Shown: positions 44,807-54,130, counted from the first letter of the stretch. The stretch is DNA of 57,645 bases from Butyrivibrio sp. AE3009 (GCF_000420845.1 NZ_ATVS01000024.1:1-57645), one strand, 5' to 3'. Notes: a model not told the origin generated them from the letters alone. Numbers and translations: made by a program.

Positions 44807-46111
44807 TCACTTGCCGGATATTGATCCATAGCCTGCAACTGCTTCATCCACGCTCATTTCGCCGTTTATGACGGCATAGGCTGCTGCCCTGAACTCTTTG
44901 ACCGCAGTATCAAGTATTTCCGTATCTCTGAAGTTGACGGTTCTATCAGCAGGGAAGCCGGAAAGTGAAGCATACACTTCATCCAGCGAATAGTCCTTGG
45001 TAGGGGTTATGAGCCTCTTTTCCTGCGCCATAAGTCCCAGTTCCTTCTCACTTGTAAGGAACCTTATGAATTCATTGGTCATATCAAGGTTTGTGCTGTT
45101 CTTGTTAACGCTAAACAGAATTGACATAGAATCCATGTAATACCCGCCTTCGTCACCCGACGGAGCTATGTAGAAATCGTACTTGAAGGGATTAGCGGAA
45201 AAAGCTTCAGACTTACTCTCACGCTTTTTGGTCCCGGAAACAACGTCTCCGGAGCAGAGCATCATAGGTACATCACCCTCAAAAAATCGCATGATAACTG
45301 CATTGTAATCATCTTCTATTTCTGCTGTGCACTTGTCTATATCTATGCAGCCGGAGTCCACAAGCTCTTTTAGCCTTGTTAGAGGCGCTCTCATGGCTTC
45401 ACCGGCGGAAGGTACAAGGTTATTGAGATCAGCTTCTATGCTTCTGTCGTCCTTGACCGTTTTGGCAAACATCGGATAGGCAAAGGTATAGCCTATTCCG
45501 GGCGTAGTTGAGGTATTGCTGCCCATAATGGGAGACTCGTAGCCAGCTGCCTTAAGCTTCTCACAGGTCTCTTTTAGCTCGCCGTAGGTCTTAGGTACTT
45601 TCAGCCCTTCTTTTTCAAAGATATCCATATTTACAAGCATTCCGTAGGAGGTAGCAAAAACAGGCAAAGTCAGTACCTCACCGTTATTCATCTCCCATCT
45701 TACGCCCTGCCTGATGCAATCAAGATTGATATTAAGCTTGGAATCGGCCAGATTCTCTGCTGCACTAAACAATGGATCCAGCTTCTCGTTTCCGTACATC
45801 CAGGGCTGAACAACGTAGATATCAGGGGCCTCCTGGCCTGCCAGGGCATTAACTATAGTATTGCTGTAGTCATCCAGGTAATTATATTCGATCTCACCAT
45901 TGGGATAATGCTCATAGAATCTCTCTATAGCACTTTCCAGGGACTCAAAATTTGAATATGTCCCCACCACTGATAGCTTGTACTCAGTATCTGATGAATA
46001 TTTCGGAGAAAACTCCTTGCTTGTTCCCTGAATGCCGCCACAACCTGCCACGCCAAATACCATTGTTGCCGCAAGGGCTGTGGAAATGATTGTCTTAATT
46101 CGTCTATTCAT
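44807..46111 (-). CDS. Extracellular solute-binding lipoprotein
   Basis: A family-1 solute-binding protein of 434 residues, the usual size for carbohydrate ABC systems. The N terminus has a Sec signal followed by the lipobox VAGC, so it is lipid-anchored. Conserved pocket stretches follow, such as DIYVVQPWMYG (about 100) and MLVNMDIFEKEGLKVPKTY. No membrane or ATPase partner is encoded in the window. The gene start overlaps the end of the hybrid kinase gene by eight bases, so it may be a sensor co-receptor rather than a transporter part. AAAGGAGAGAGC precedes the ATG at 46111. Confidence 0.88.
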   Translation of the reverse strand: MNRRIKTIISTALAATMVFGVAGCGGIQGTSKEFSPKYSSDTEYKLSVVGTYSNFESLESAIERFYEHYPNGEIEYNYLDDYSNTIVNALAGQEAPDIYVVQPWMYGNEKLDPLFSAAENLADSKLNINLDCIRQGVRWEMNNGEVLTLPVFATSYGMLVNMDIFEKEGLKVPKTYGELKETCEKLKAAGYESPIMGSNTSTTPGIGYTFAYPMFAKTVKDDRSIEADLNNLVPSAGEAMRAPLTRLKELVDSGCIDIDKCTAEIEDDYNAVIMRFFEGDVPMMLCSGDVVSGTKKRESKSEAFSANPFKYDFYIAPSGDEGGYYMDSMSILFSVNKNSTNLDMTNEFIRFLTSEKELGLMAQEKRLITPTKDYSLDEVYASLSGFPADRTVNFRDTEILDTAVKEFRAAAYAVINGEMSVDEAVAGYGSISGK

Positions 46112-48620
46112 GCTCTCTCCTTTCACCGCCTTCGTCAAAATACTTATCCACCTGTGAAATGATTTCTTCCGTGCTCAGTTCCTTGAAGCACAATTGCAAC
46201 AGCTTGTCCTTATCAAACTCCGCTTGCCCTTGTATACTGCTATCCATAAGTACAAGCTCAGGTTCATGCTTTTTGAGATACGCCAAGGCCTGCTCTCCCG
46301 ATTTGGCCACAGCTGCATTTATATGAGCAGGCATCCATTCCCGAACTCCGCGCAAAAACTCGACATCTTCATTCACCACAAGAATGTTATGTACGACTGC
46401 CGGTTCTTTCTTTTCTTCCCCGTTTTCCCCTGCCTTCTCCACAAGATCCGCAGGCAGATACGTAAGAAGCATGCTTTCAAGTCTGCCGGTATCAATAGGT
46501 TTGGTCAGATAATCGTCAAATCCTGCATTTATGTACATTTCACGCATTCCGGACACTGCATTGGCTGTAAGACAGATAACAGGCGTCTTCTGATTGGGCG
46601 TATCCGTGCAGGCTTTCATTTCCTTGATGGTCTCAATACCATCCTTGTCCGGCATCATATGATCAAGGAAGATCACGTCATAGCGATTTCGCCTGAAAAG
46701 AGCAATGGCTGCATCTCCGCTGTCTGCAGTATCTATCTGCATCTTTGTCTTGTTCAAAAGACTTACGAAGACCTTGAGGTTAACTTCAGTGTCATCCACC
46801 ACCAATACTCTTGCCTTAGGTGCCAAAAACTGCACGCTGTACTTCTTTCTTTCACGAAGAAAGTTCTTGTAGGCGGTTTCGAAATCGCCCAACGGCTCCC
46901 ATTTAACTACCTTTTGTTTCAGGTCAAAAGAGAATTCCGATCCCTTTCCATACTCACTGTCCACATGTATCTTACTTCCCATCATATTGAGAAAGCTCTG
47001 GGCAATTGCCATACCAAGTCCGGTTCCTTCAATATTTCTATTTCTCTTTTCCTCTATTCTCTCAAAAGCGACAAACAGCTTATCAAGTTCCTCTTTTTTA
47101 ATACCGATTCCGGTGTCCTTAACACTTACATGGAGCATTATATGATCCGGTTCATCCTCGCATTTTTTCCCGGATATTGAAAAGATAACGCTGCCTTCCT
47201 TGGTGTATTTGACGGCATTGGAGAGAATGTTGATGATTACCTGCTTAATCCTGATTTCATCGCCATGAAGGATCCTTGGTATCTCTCTGTCCACCTCAAG
47301 CTTGAAAACAAGCCCCTTTTCATCTGCCTTTCGCTGAACCATGTTAACAAGGTCATTTAAAAGAGATACAAAGTTGTAGTCTACATCTATAATCTCCATC
47401 TTGCCGGCTTCAATCTTGGAGAAATCAAGGATATCGTTAATGATCCCAAGGAGGGTGTTTCCGGCGGCCCTGATGTTTTCTGAATACATCAGGATTTCCT
47501 CGTCATGACTGTCCCTTAGGATCATCTCGTTCATGCCGATTATGGCATTCATGGGAGTTCTGATGTCATGGGACATTGTGGACAGGAACAGGGATTTTGC
47601 CTCATTTGCCTGATTCGCAGCAGCTGCTGCTACCGAGAGCTTGCGGTTAAAGCCAAGGAGAATTATCATGTTAAAATGAAGAAGGCCCATAAGTCCCATC
47701 GTTACGATTCCCAGCAGGATCCAGTCAATTGACCTGTTCACCGTAAGCTCTTTGGCAGGAATATAAGCTACAAGGAACCAGGAATTCAGGTTGCTGACAG
47801 GGGTATAGGCGATCACGCTGTCTTCGTTCCTGGAATTGCGCATATGCATTGATCCAACACCGGTTCGGATTGTATCTATGACCTTGTTATATTCCTGGAC
47901 GGACATTGGGTTGTAGGATTTGAAATATTCAAAGAAATTGCTGTTTTTAAGGGACTTGCCGCGGATCATGTAGTCGCCGTCCCAGTCTATAAGGGATATT
48001 TCCACATTTTCATACTCGCCCTTTAGAAAAACCAGTTTCTGCTCAAGCATGCTTACAGGTACCACGCGAAGGAGAAGCCCTGCGCGCATGGCTCCTGTTT
48101 CATCATCCAAAACCTTTACATTGTTCAAAACAGCGATGGACTGAATGCCATTTAAGGGATTGGTATAGGCCCTCGTAAGGCTTACCACGCCATTTATGTC
48201 ACTGATCTCAAGGTTGTCAAAAATCGATATATGGGAGTAATTTACGGAATAATCCGACGGATTTGTAGTATTGGGGGACGTAGAGATACCCTTCATAGAT
48301 CCGTCATCAATGTAGATAAGATGTCCTGAGATTTCAGGAGATATTTTAGCCTTTCTGATATATGAAATAGCCTCCTCAACAGTCATCGGAGTGCCTGCAT
48401 CCGCAGACTCATTGACATAATTCGACCAGATATCGCACAGATGCTGCTCATCCTCAAGGTAATTGGCGATGATCTGCTCTGTGGTAGTGGTCATCTTCTC
48501 AAAAGACGCAATCGAAGCATGGTTTGATTCTGATGCCCTATCGTTGGCATATTTCACGATAATAAAAAGAATCAAACCTACTATCACGATATTAATAATG
48601 ATAATATATCTTTTCTTCAA
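46104..48620 (-). CDS. Hybrid sensor histidine kinase with receiver
   Basis: An 838-residue membrane kinase. TM1 is at about 6-23, a CACHE-like extracellular sensor at about 30-290, TM2 at about 298-323, and HisKA has H351 in MSHDIRTPMNAI. The HATPase has N-box ILSNAVKYT and G-box GTGLGMAIA. Receiver 1 (about 603-722) has D653 in FLDHMMPDKDG. A second receiver-like stretch (about 745-838) has an Asp (793) but ends before the conserved Lys region, so it is truncated or degenerate. The start is TTG (48620) with GAGG seven bases upstream. It is coupled to the solute-binding protein gene by overlap. Phosphate would pass on through an Hpt protein such as that at 44219. Confidence 0.92.
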   Translation of the reverse strand: MKKRYIIIINIVIVGLILFIIVKYANDRASESNHASIASFEKMTTTTEQIIANYLEDEQHLCDIWSNYVNESADAGTPMTVEEAISYIRKAKISPEISGHLIYIDDGSMKGISTSPNTTNPSDYSVNYSHISIFDNLEISDINGVVSLTRAYTNPLNGIQSIAVLNNVKVLDDETGAMRAGLLLRVVPVSMLEQKLVFLKGEYENVEISLIDWDGDYMIRGKSLKNSNFFEYFKSYNPMSVQEYNKVIDTIRTGVGSMHMRNSRNEDSVIAYTPVSNLNSWFLVAYIPAKELTVNRSIDWILLGIVTMGLMGLLHFNMIILLGFNRKLSVAAAAANQANEAKSLFLSTMSHDIRTPMNAIIGMNEMILRDSHDEEILMYSENIRAAGNTLLGIINDILDFSKIEAGKMEIIDVDYNFVSLLNDLVNMVQRKADEKGLVFKLEVDREIPRILHGDEIRIKQVIINILSNAVKYTKEGSVIFSISGKKCEDEPDHIMLHVSVKDTGIGIKKEELDKLFVAFERIEEKRNRNIEGTGLGMAIAQSFLNMMGSKIHVDSEYGKGSEFSFDLKQKVVKWEPLGDFETAYKNFLRERKKYSVQFLAPKARVLVVDDTEVNLKVFVSLLNKTKMQIDTADSGDAAIALFRRNRYDVIFLDHMMPDKDGIETIKEMKACTDTPNQKTPVICLTANAVSGMREMYINAGFDDYLTKPIDTGRLESMLLTYLPADLVEKAGENGEEKKEPAVVHNILVVNEDVEFLRGVREWMPAHINAAVAKSGEQALAYLKKHEPELVLMDSSIQGQAEFDKDKLLQLCFKELSTEEIISQVDKYFDEGGERREHE

Positions 48621-48734
48621 TCTGTAGCCTCAACAAAAACCCGGGAACTAAAAATTTACATATCAGTACAGATTAATATTACCATTTTACGTATATTTAT
48701 ATTGTTAAAAAAGTATAAATGAGTCTTCACCCCA

Positions 48735-49661
48735 CTACTGACGCACCATTTTGATTACCGCTGTATCAGCATAAGTAATGGGATCTGAATGCATAAAAAA
48801 CAGATTGCCTTCGCAAGGAGCATACAGTGTTTCCATCACTGTCCCATCGTAAGGGTCTATGATCTCAGCCAGCGGTGTTCCCTCTAAAATATGCTCTCCG
48901 ACCATAGCAAGAGGCTCAAATATCCCTGATTTTGCCGTACGGACGCTAATGAGCTCCTTATCACTGATTATTACAGAAGGATGCTCCCCGGACTCCCGGT
49001 ACTTTACAAGGCCCAATCCTGCACAAAACCTAAGGACCGACAGAACCGCCTGACCGGCGCTCTTTTTATCGATCCTACTTGTTGTGGACGTATAAAGGCT
49101 GTAGGCCTTGGTATTCCATACCTGCCAGTTATAGTTGAGGGTTGCGGTGTCATAGGGTCTGACAGCTCTTTTTACCACATAGGGAAGTCCGAATTTCATT
49201 GCAGTATCAACGTCTGAGAAGCCCTCATCCATCATCCTTACATGGGGCATGAATTCTCCCGGCATATAAAAGGAAGTAAACTGGATTCCATGCTCATAAT
49301 CTTTGATCCGGGAAAAAATACCATCTGCTATTCTCTGAGTGGTCTCCCCCAGTGCATATCCGGGAAACATCCTGTTAATATCGGTATTGTCAATGGGCCA
49401 AAAACGCTTCTGGGTATTCATGGAATAGGGATTACAGCAAGGAATGATAAGTATCTTAATCCCCGGAGTAATACGCCCTTCCTCCTCCAGCTGCTTGAAT
49501 TTCTTAACCAGCTGTGAGCAGCAATAGAGCTGCTGGACTTCATTGCCTCTCATGCTTCCCACGATGCATAGGGACTTTTTCCCCTTGCCGAATTCATAAC
49601 CGGTGATCCTGAAGCTGTCCCTATAGAGACCATTTATCTCATAGATCGTTCTCTTTTTCAT
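48735..49661 (-). CDS. Aspartoacylase/AstE-like protein, probably inactive
   Basis: A 308-residue member of the succinylglutamate desuccinylase/aspartoacylase fold, paralogous to the next gene upstream. Shared landmarks are the NTDINRMFPG segment (Arg region) and a C-terminal beta-rich domain (about 215-300). The zinc-binding HGxE is RGNE (R38 to E41), the second zinc-ligand His stretch reads GIQFTSF (about 125-131) instead of DIHAS, and the catalytic Glu segment (VVEMG in the paralogue) is not seen. It may be a pseudoenzyme with a binding or regulatory role, or use another metal arrangement. The ATG overlaps the upstream stop by four bases. Confidence 0.75.
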   Translation of the reverse strand: MKKRTIYEINGLYRDSFRITGYEFGKGKKSLCIVGSMRGNEVQQLYCCSQLVKKFKQLEEEGRITPGIKILIIPCCNPYSMNTQKRFWPIDNTDINRMFPGYALGETTQRIADGIFSRIKDYEHGIQFTSFYMPGEFMPHVRMMDEGFSDVDTAMKFGLPYVVKRAVRPYDTATLNYNWQVWNTKAYSLYTSTTSRIDKKSAGQAVLSVLRFCAGLGLVKYRESGEHPSVIISDKELISVRTAKSGIFEPLAMVGEHILEGTPLAEIIDPYDGTVMETLYAPCEGNLFFMHSDPITYADTAVIKMVRQ

Positions 49662-50605
49662 ACAGATGCTACTTCCTTCTTAAGTAATCTCCCAATCAGG
49701 GAGCCTTCATCCACGATAGGATAATCTCTTATGGTAAAAAGAATTCCGTCCACAGGGCTTACAACGTTCTGAAGCACTGCGCCGGACAGCGGATCGATGA
49801 TACGTCCTATCCGATCTCCTTTTTGCAGCTTTTCCCAATGCTTTACATCAGGAATAAAGAGTCCTCCCGCAGCTGCATTTAAAAAGCAGACATCGTCGGA
49901 ATCCTCTGAGACAATGGCTTTCCTTGATGCCGCTGTATCCCCGGTCCACATTCCCATGGAATCCATCAGATTAAATATTCCCTCTACCAGCTGGTCCCCA
50001 TACTCTTTGGTTATCCGCATGCCTACACCCATTTCAACCACAAGACACGGAGTCCCCGTACTGTTAAGGCTGTAGGCAAAGGTGGATTCAAGCACGGTAC
50101 TTGCCTCATGGACCCAGATAAAATCAACATTGCAGCGCTCAGCCAAGGGAACCAGTTTTTCTTTGTGGAGCCTGCTTATCCTTATCTGCGGAATCTCCGT
50201 AAGGTAGATATTGCTGGCATGAATATCCAGCACCACATCTGAGCCGGAGATGTCCTTCAGGATATTTGCGGCCAGTGATTCCGTCATATTGCCTTCCGCA
50301 TTTCCCGGAAATATTCTGTTCATATCCAGGTCAAAGGCCGGAATTCCGCGGGTTATGGAGTCAATTCCCAAGGGATTCATAGCCGGGTAAATATCCACTA
50401 TACCTTTAAGACATTCTTTTTTGGCCTCAATCCGCCTTGACAGCTCGAAGCAGACATACTGCCCCTCCAGCTCGTCCCCATGTATTCCGGTCACTATGCT
50501 GATGCGCTTTTTCCTGTCCTTTCTGTCATTAGGAAGAATACGCCTTTTCTTTATTCTCAATACCTCATCAACAGGTAGCGCCACCTGTGCTATTGTCTCT
50601 ATCAT
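49658..50605 (-). CDS. Aspartoacylase/AstE-like zinc hydrolase
   Basis: A 315-residue zinc-dependent deacylase/carboxypeptidase of the succinylglutamate desuccinylase/aspartoacylase family. The active-site set is intact: H42 and E45 in TGIHGDELEG, Arg in DMNRIFPG, H129 in VLDIHAS and the catalytic Glu E191 in LVVEMGVG. The C-terminal about 80 residues are the usual beta domain. It would cut an amide bond next to a carboxylate. The start is the ATG at 50605, sharing one base with the stop of the transglutaminase-like gene; a longer frame to 50722 lies inside that gene. It is part of the amidoligase operon. Confidence 0.82.
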   Translation of the reverse strand: MIETIAQVALPVDEVLRIKKRRILPNDRKDRKKRISIVTGIHGDELEGQYVCFELSRRIEAKKECLKGIVDIYPAMNPLGIDSITRGIPAFDLDMNRIFPGNAEGNMTESLAANILKDISGSDVVLDIHASNIYLTEIPQIRISRLHKEKLVPLAERCNVDFIWVHEASTVLESTFAYSLNSTGTPCLVVEMGVGMRITKEYGDQLVEGIFNLMDSMGMWTGDTAASRKAIVSEDSDDVCFLNAAAGGLFIPDVKHWEKLQKGDRIGRIIDPLSGAVLQNVVSPVDGILFTIRDYPIVDEGSLIGRLLKKEVASV

Positions 50606-51441
50606 CAGAACAATGCTCCTCTGCTTACAATATTCTGCCCCGGAGTGAGCTCTGACACATTTACATAGACCTCCTGTGTCTGCTGCCCTCCGCCATGCAT
50701 GATTCCTCTGTTGATCTGACATTCAGTGGCATCTCTTCCGCAGCCGATCCTGATATGTGAGTCACAGACCAAACTGTTATTGGTGGGGTCGTAGCCGTAC
50801 CATTTTCCGGAGTCCACTACCTCCACCCAGGCATGGGACTTCCCTTCTCCTATGATCAGGCCTGTTACATATCTGGCCGAACACCCCGACAGATTCAGCA
50901 ACGAGATCATGATATGGGAAAAATCCTGACAGACGCCTTTACCTATGGAAAAAGCCTCTTCCGCCCCGGTTTCAACGCCTGTGGAACCTTTTTCATAAAC
51001 AAAATCCTCATGGAGCCTTGCCATAATAATCCCGGCCTTCCCCCTGGGGCTCTCTTCATCAAAAGATGGCATGGATACCCTGATATTCTTCAGATATTCC
51101 CTCAGTTTCTCTCCCGGAAGAGTCAGTCCATGGCTATGCCTGTATATCATCTCTTCAGTCTGGGACGCGGCAGTTTCATAGGAACCGCACCCGCACTCAG
51201 CATCCCCTTTAATATGGTACTTAAAATATGAATGCGGAATCTCGTTACTGCCGTAAATATACCTGTTTCCGTGAGAATCCGTAGCCCACTCGGCTCTTGT
51301 TTCCGGAATCATATCGATTGTTATGTTTGATATTTTCTGCCTCTCATCGTCCTTAGGAATGCACTTTATCGTATAGCAACACCAGGAAACATCCGTCGAG
51401 TAACGGATTTCCATGCAATAATCAAAATGTAGTTTTTTCAC
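50605..51441 (-). CDS. Transglutaminase-like protein
   Basis: A 278-residue protein with the papain-like transglutaminase core. The triad is C171 in GVCQDFSHIM, H203 in KSHAWVEV and D218 in YGYDPTNN. The N-terminal about 100 residues are beta-rich, as in bacterial transglutaminase-like N domains. Relatives sit beside alpha-E and ATP-grasp proteins in many bacteria and probably act as peptidases or amide-bond enzymes. The start is a GTG at 51441 with GAGGGGA upstream. It lies 19 bases after the alpha-E gene. No signal peptide. Confidence 0.9.
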   Translation of the reverse strand: MKKLHFDYCMEIRYSTDVSWCCYTIKCIPKDDERQKISNITIDMIPETRAEWATDSHGNRYIYGSNEIPHSYFKYHIKGDAECGCGSYETAASQTEEMIYRHSHGLTLPGEKLREYLKNIRVSMPSFDEESPRGKAGIIMARLHEDFVYEKGSTGVETGAEEAFSIGKGVCQDFSHIMISLLNLSGCSARYVTGLIIGEGKSHAWVEVVDSGKWYGYDPTNNSLVCDSHIRIGCGRDATECQINRGIMHGGGQQTQEVYVNVSELTPGQNIVSRGALF

Positions 51442-51460
51442 AGAATAATCCCCTCAAAGT

Positions 51461-52126
51461 TCAGGCAATCAGCGCCTCAACCATTTTTATAACTCCGTAA
51501 TAATCTACTTCCTGCTGCTCCACAGCCCTGCGGATATCTTCAAGTTTTTCTTTTTTGATGCCGATACCGCTTTTTTCTATCCTTGGAATCATACGTCCCG
51601 CCTCTCTTATGAGGACCTCTCTTCCAAGACCAAGTCTGGCATACAGATCAAACCTCTCAATTCTTTTACCGGACTTAATGATATTTCTTATGTGGTCATC
51701 ATCCAGCTTGTCATCGATCATCCCCCAAAATGCCAATATATCATCGATAACCTGCTGCAGTTCAATAAGCGGAGCATCGCTTAGCTTGGCCTTATTCATT
51801 TCATAGATGGCCAGCTGTATGTAGGAAAGAGACTCTGAACCGATACTTTCCCTCAGTACGATGGCATTGTCGTATGCCCTGATGAGATTGCTGATTATGG
51901 AGTCAGGATTGCTCTCATCAAAGGGATAGGACCTCATGAAGTCCTGCTTATCCTCATAAATATTCGGAATGTCTATCATATGGCAAAAATCGGGATAGCT
52001 ATCGCAGATCTCATCGATCATAGTGTCATAGCTCTTAAAATAGCAGCGCACCAGTGTGTAAACTCTCTCTGCATACCTGCCAAGCCAATATAGTCTGTTG
52101 GTTTGTTCTATTGAGATAATACCCAT
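51461..52126 (-). CDS. Alpha-E domain protein
   Basis: A 221-residue, mainly helical protein matching the alpha-E (DUF403) pattern: ISIEQTNRLYWLGRYAERV at the start, SLSYIQLAIYEMN in the middle and a helical C terminus. These proteins occur with circularly permuted ATP-grasp and transglutaminase partners. The biochemical role is not established; a role in forming or holding a peptide-like product was proposed in genomic surveys. GGAGGATTTAAGG lies before the ATG. The start overlaps the ATP-grasp gene by 19 bases. Confidence 0.85.
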   Translation of the reverse strand: MGIISIEQTNRLYWLGRYAERVYTLVRCYFKSYDTMIDEICDSYPDFCHMIDIPNIYEDKQDFMRSYPFDESNPDSIISNLIRAYDNAIVLRESIGSESLSYIQLAIYEMNKAKLSDAPLIELQQVIDDILAFWGMIDDKLDDDHIRNIIKSGKRIERFDLYARLGLGREVLIREAGRMIPRIEKSGIGIKKEKLEDIRRAVEQQEVDYYGVIKMVEALIA

Positions 52127-53427
52127 GTATCCTTAAATCCTCCTCCCTGTGATGAATTAACAATGAATGAATCCGGGTTTCTGGAAAAACGTGTAAGGCC
52201 GCTCCTCCACACCAGCGGCTCATCCGCCATCAGTACAAATGCCCTAAGATCCGCTTTTCTTGGAACCATCTCTCCGCCTTCGAGAATGTCCAGATCCTGA
52301 AAGTCTATGACCTCCTGAGCTATAAATCTTCTTGGCTCTGCCTTGAGAAGACTCATAAAGCTTTCCTTCTGCTCTTTTGTCATGGAATTGCCAAATACAA
52401 CGCCGTAACCACCTGCCTCCGCAACATCCTTGAGCACAAGCTTGTCGAAATTCTCAAGAACATACTTCATATCCTCTTCATAGAAAGGAAGATATGTTGG
52501 AGCATTGTGAAGAATCGGCTCCTCTCCCAGGTAGTAACTGATCATCTTAGGAACAAAATAGTAGATTCCCTTATCATCAGCCACTCCGTTGCCCGGAGCA
52601 TTGATAAGCGCCACGTTTCCTTTCCTGAAAACATCGTAAATATGCGGGATTCCTATTACCGACTGGGGATTGAAGTTCATAGGATCCAAGTATTCGTCCG
52701 AAATTCTCCGGTATACAGCCCCCACTCTCTCATGCTTTCCATCAGCTGTAATAAAGTAGAGCTTGTCATTTTCCACTATAAGCTCCGAACCATTGGCAAG
52801 ATGCGCGCCCGTCTGCTCCGCCAGATAGGAATGTTCAAAATACGCGGCATTGTACCTGCCCGGCGTAAGGATAACTGTGTGGCCTCCCACATTGACATTA
52901 TCCATTGTCCTTCGAAGGAGCTTGGCATAATTCCTGTTATCCTCAAGCCTTACTCCGTTAAATGTTCCCGGTGAACTCCTCCTGCACAGTTCTCTTGCGA
53001 TCATCGGATAGGACGCTCCCGACGGAACCCTGAGGTTGTCCTCCAGGATATACCATCCCCCATCTTTGCCCTTTACCAGGTCTATTCCCGAGATATGGGA
53101 ATATATACCCTTTGTCGGACACACTCCCTCGCATTCAACCATGTATCCGCTGGAAGCAAAAATGAAATCCTCCGGCACAACACCGTCTTTTACTATCTTC
53201 TTATCGCTGTATATATCCTTCAGGAAAAGATTAAGCGCAGTAACTCGCTGCTTAAGTCCCCTCTCGAGGAAGCTGAATTCGTCATGTTCAATGATCCTAG
53301 GAATGGCATCAAAAGGAAAAAGCTGCTCCTTGAACTCATTGTTTTTGTAGATACCGAATTTTACTCCATACCTGGCAAGGAGCGCATTGACGTCATCTGT
53401 GTGTTTTAGCAGGTTAACATTGTTCAT
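52108..53427 (-). CDS. Circularly permuted ATP-grasp protein
   Basis: A 439-residue protein of the circularly permuted ATP-grasp type (DUF404/407, COG2308-like). Landmarks are IVPRIIEHDEF-like segments early on, the YNAAYFEHSYLAE stretch at about 200, INAPGNGVADDKGIYYFVP at about 280 and the C-terminal KADLRAFV, all as I recall for the family. ATP-grasp enzymes join a carboxylate to an amine via acyl phosphate, so an amidoligase role is expected; substrates are unknown. The start is placed at the ATG at 53427, behind AGAAGG; an upstream frame to 53472 exists. The start overlaps the FUSC-like gene by about 14 bases. Confidence 0.87.
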   Translation of the reverse strand: MNNVNLLKHTDDVNALLARYGVKFGIYKNNEFKEQLFPFDAIPRIIEHDEFSFLERGLKQRVTALNLFLKDIYSDKKIVKDGVVPEDFIFASSGYMVECEGVCPTKGIYSHISGIDLVKGKDGGWYILEDNLRVPSGASYPMIARELCRRSSPGTFNGVRLEDNRNYAKLLRRTMDNVNVGGHTVILTPGRYNAAYFEHSYLAEQTGAHLANGSELIVENDKLYFITADGKHERVGAVYRRISDEYLDPMNFNPQSVIGIPHIYDVFRKGNVALINAPGNGVADDKGIYYFVPKMISYYLGEEPILHNAPTYLPFYEEDMKYVLENFDKLVLKDVAEAGGYGVVFGNSMTKEQKESFMSLLKAEPRRFIAQEVIDFQDLDILEGGEMVPRKADLRAFVLMADEPLVWRSGLTRFSRNPDSFIVNSSQGGGFKDTWVLSQ

Positions 53428-53959
53428 AGGCATTTTCCTTCTCTTCCTCATTGTTTTTGGCGTCAGCTTCACTCATTTTTTTCATGTATCCGTAGTTTAA
53501 AATCAGGCCCAAGGCGATTCCTATCAAGGTATCCAAGGATCTGTTTGCCACGAATAAATAAGGATTTTCATCCATAAGGTGATTAACGACTATGCTCAAA
53601 AAGACAACGCATGAAAAATACGATGCTTTCTTTTGCTTAATTACAACCGTAGTGTAAATGATCGGTATCAGCGAAAAAGATATTATGCAGTAATGCAGAA
53701 AACTGTCGCCAAGCTGAGGAAATCTCTGCTTGATCAGGATATATACAAGTCCGTAGGCTGCACCGATTCCCGTTCCAACGGTTCTCTGAAGGGCATTCTG
53801 AACGGTATTCCTGGTCTGATTCTGTATGCACCACAGAACCGCCAGTGCCGAGTAAAACGGTGTTCCCTGCTTTCCTCTTATAAAATAAATGGCGAAACAG
53901 ATAAGCACCCCCAGTGCCGATTTAATTATCCTCATCCCTATATGCGGGATATGATCCAT
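53414..53959 (-). CDS. FUSC/ArAE-like small membrane protein
   Basis: A 181-residue membrane protein with about five to six helices. The segments SALGVLICFAIYF and LDTLIGIALGLILNYGY, and the overall size, fit the aromatic-acid exporter (ArAE_1/DUF939) group, though only the membrane part is present. The C terminus is acidic and cytoplasmic. The start is set at the ATG at 53959 (GGAAAG upstream). It is the first gene of the amidoligase operon and overlaps the ATP-grasp gene, which suggests a functional link such as export of the product. Confidence 0.75.
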   Translation of the reverse strand: MDHIPHIGMRIIKSALGVLICFAIYFIRGKQGTPFYSALAVLWCIQNQTRNTVQNALQRTVGTGIGAAYGLVYILIKQRFPQLGDSFLHYCIISFSLIPIIYTTVVIKQKKASYFSCVVFLSIVVNHLMDENPYLFVANRSLDTLIGIALGLILNYGYMKKMSEADAKNNEEEKENAYEQC

Positions 53960-54083
53960 AACTCTTTCCATATATCTGTCTATAACGCTCTCCCCTTCCC
54001 TAAATGCAACGATGGCGCTCCGGTAACAAACCGAAACGCCATTGTCTCATTGCACTTAAATAGGTTTAGTTATAAGAAAAAGG

Positions 54084-54130
54084 ATAAAAGAAAAGGCGCT
54101 TTGAATCACTGTGTGAATCAAAACGCCTTT
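54084..54130 (-). terminator. Terminator after the 223-residue unknown gene
   Basis: AAAGGCGCTTTGAATCAC (from 54092) pairs with GTGAATCAAAACGCCTTT (to 54130), with two mismatches. On the minus strand CCTTTTCTTTT follows. A second, weaker dyad (ATGGCG/CGCCAT, 54012-54042) lies between it and the FUSC-like gene. Confidence 0.65.

Noticed and set aside
46194..47180. Open frame of 328 codons on the plus strand across the hybrid kinase
   Set aside because: The kinase frame carries many conserved motifs in the same bases; the opposite frame shows no family features.
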